In this document: positions 63,763-64,000 of the stretch, piece after piece
How the letters are laid out: each line of letters starts with the position of its first letter
How positions within the stretch are numbered: the stretch's first letter is position 1
Source of the DNA: Dendrolimus kikuchii
Lineage: Eukaryota; Arthropoda; Insecta; Lepidoptera; Lasiocampidae
Assembly (NCBI GenBank): GCA_019925095.2
Contig: CM034411.1
Coordinates: 16,182,001 to 16,246,000, forward strand
Direction of reading: 5' to 3'
Length of the DNA stretch: 64,000 bases
Made by a program: the position numbers and the translations under genes
Notes under the pieces: model-generated
Told to the model about the DNA's origin: nothing
Databases searched by the model: none
What the model saw: only the letters and a program-made list of their open reading frames with translations

Positions 63763-64000
63763 TACTTTCTCCAAATCATTTGGGGTCGGCACTATAGGTT
63801 TTTTCTTTCCATACTCCTCTATTCTGGTATACGTCCTCTGTCACACCATTAATCATTATGTCATCTTTAATACAATCCATTAATTTCTTTTTTGGTCTTC
63901 TTTCACATCTGTATAAATCAATCTTCCCGGTTATCATACTTTTTGTCACATTCCTCCTCATTACATACCCATTCCACCTTACTGCTTTTTCCGCATAATT
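63763..64000 (-). pseudogene. Non-LTR RT C-terminal tail, cut by the window edge
   Basis: The minus frame reads RWNGYVMRRNVTKSMITGKI, DLYRCERRPKKKLMDCIKDD and ends EKTYSADPK. 'RW.G.V.RR...' followed by 'RRPKK...D.IK.D' and a 'W...ADP' ending is a third RT tail family, related to but distinct from RT-A and RT-C. Open throughout the visible part; the rest lies outside the window. Confidence 0.65.

Overview
This window reads as intergenic DNA from a butterfly or moth (Lepidoptera). That is inferred from the repeat content: non-autonomous Helitrons with TC...CTAG ends and a tip near the CTAG resembling 'cgcgacttcgtccgcg', relics of R1-, jockey- and RTE-like non-LTR elements, a Dong-type (R4 clade) element sitting in TAA repeats, a Penelope-like fragment and a mariner start. 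I found no host protein gene, rRNA or functional tRNA. Most open frames fall on repeats, where several copies code the same peptide in both orientations. The only long intact coding region is a reverse transcriptase.

Repeat families named here. Hel-1: Lep1-type Helitron of about 240 bp; Hel-1L is its composite long form. Hel-2 and Hel-3: other Helitrons, Hel-3 carrying a 118-bp minisatellite. RT-A: 5'-truncated RTE-like fragments ending in (TATG)n, with 10-13 bp target-site duplications (TSDs). RT-C: a second such family. B: a retroposon of about 320 bp with an A-rich tail, about 20 copies. SINE-J and SINE-O: tRNA-derived SINEs. LTR-K and LTR-L: solo LTRs with 4-bp TSDs. G: element with inverted arms of about 100 bp. 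U: a 425-bp unit found next to B tails.

Layout. 0-9 kb: Helitrons, R1/RT-C relics, B copies, LTR-K. 9-15 kb: B/U/G nest, minisatellite Helitron, RT-A inside B. 15-26 kb: 47-bp minisatellite, LTR-L copies, Hel-1L, second U with inverted B flanks, a diverged 240-bp tandem array. 26-38 kb: a Helitron holding a SINE-J whose TAA tail holds the Dong-like element, then more SINE-J, RT-C inside SINE-J, a Penelope relic with a clean Helitron insertion, a 5'-truncated Dong and a 290-bp tandem duplication. 38-50 kb: MITE-like palindromes, third Hel-1L, LTR-K, jockey-type tails, pogo- and mariner-like scraps, a Dong internal fragment, the second Penelope copy. 50-64 kb: LTR-L, G split by a Helitron, Helitrons, RT relics, a MITE carrying a B copy, RT-A copies, and a partial RT at the right edge.

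The genes do not form a pathway. What the window records is an order of insertions, readable from nesting, duplicated target sites and one matched empty site. The most notable item is the 957-codon Dong-type reverse transcriptase/endonuclease with intact-looking catalytic motifs at 28415-31288.
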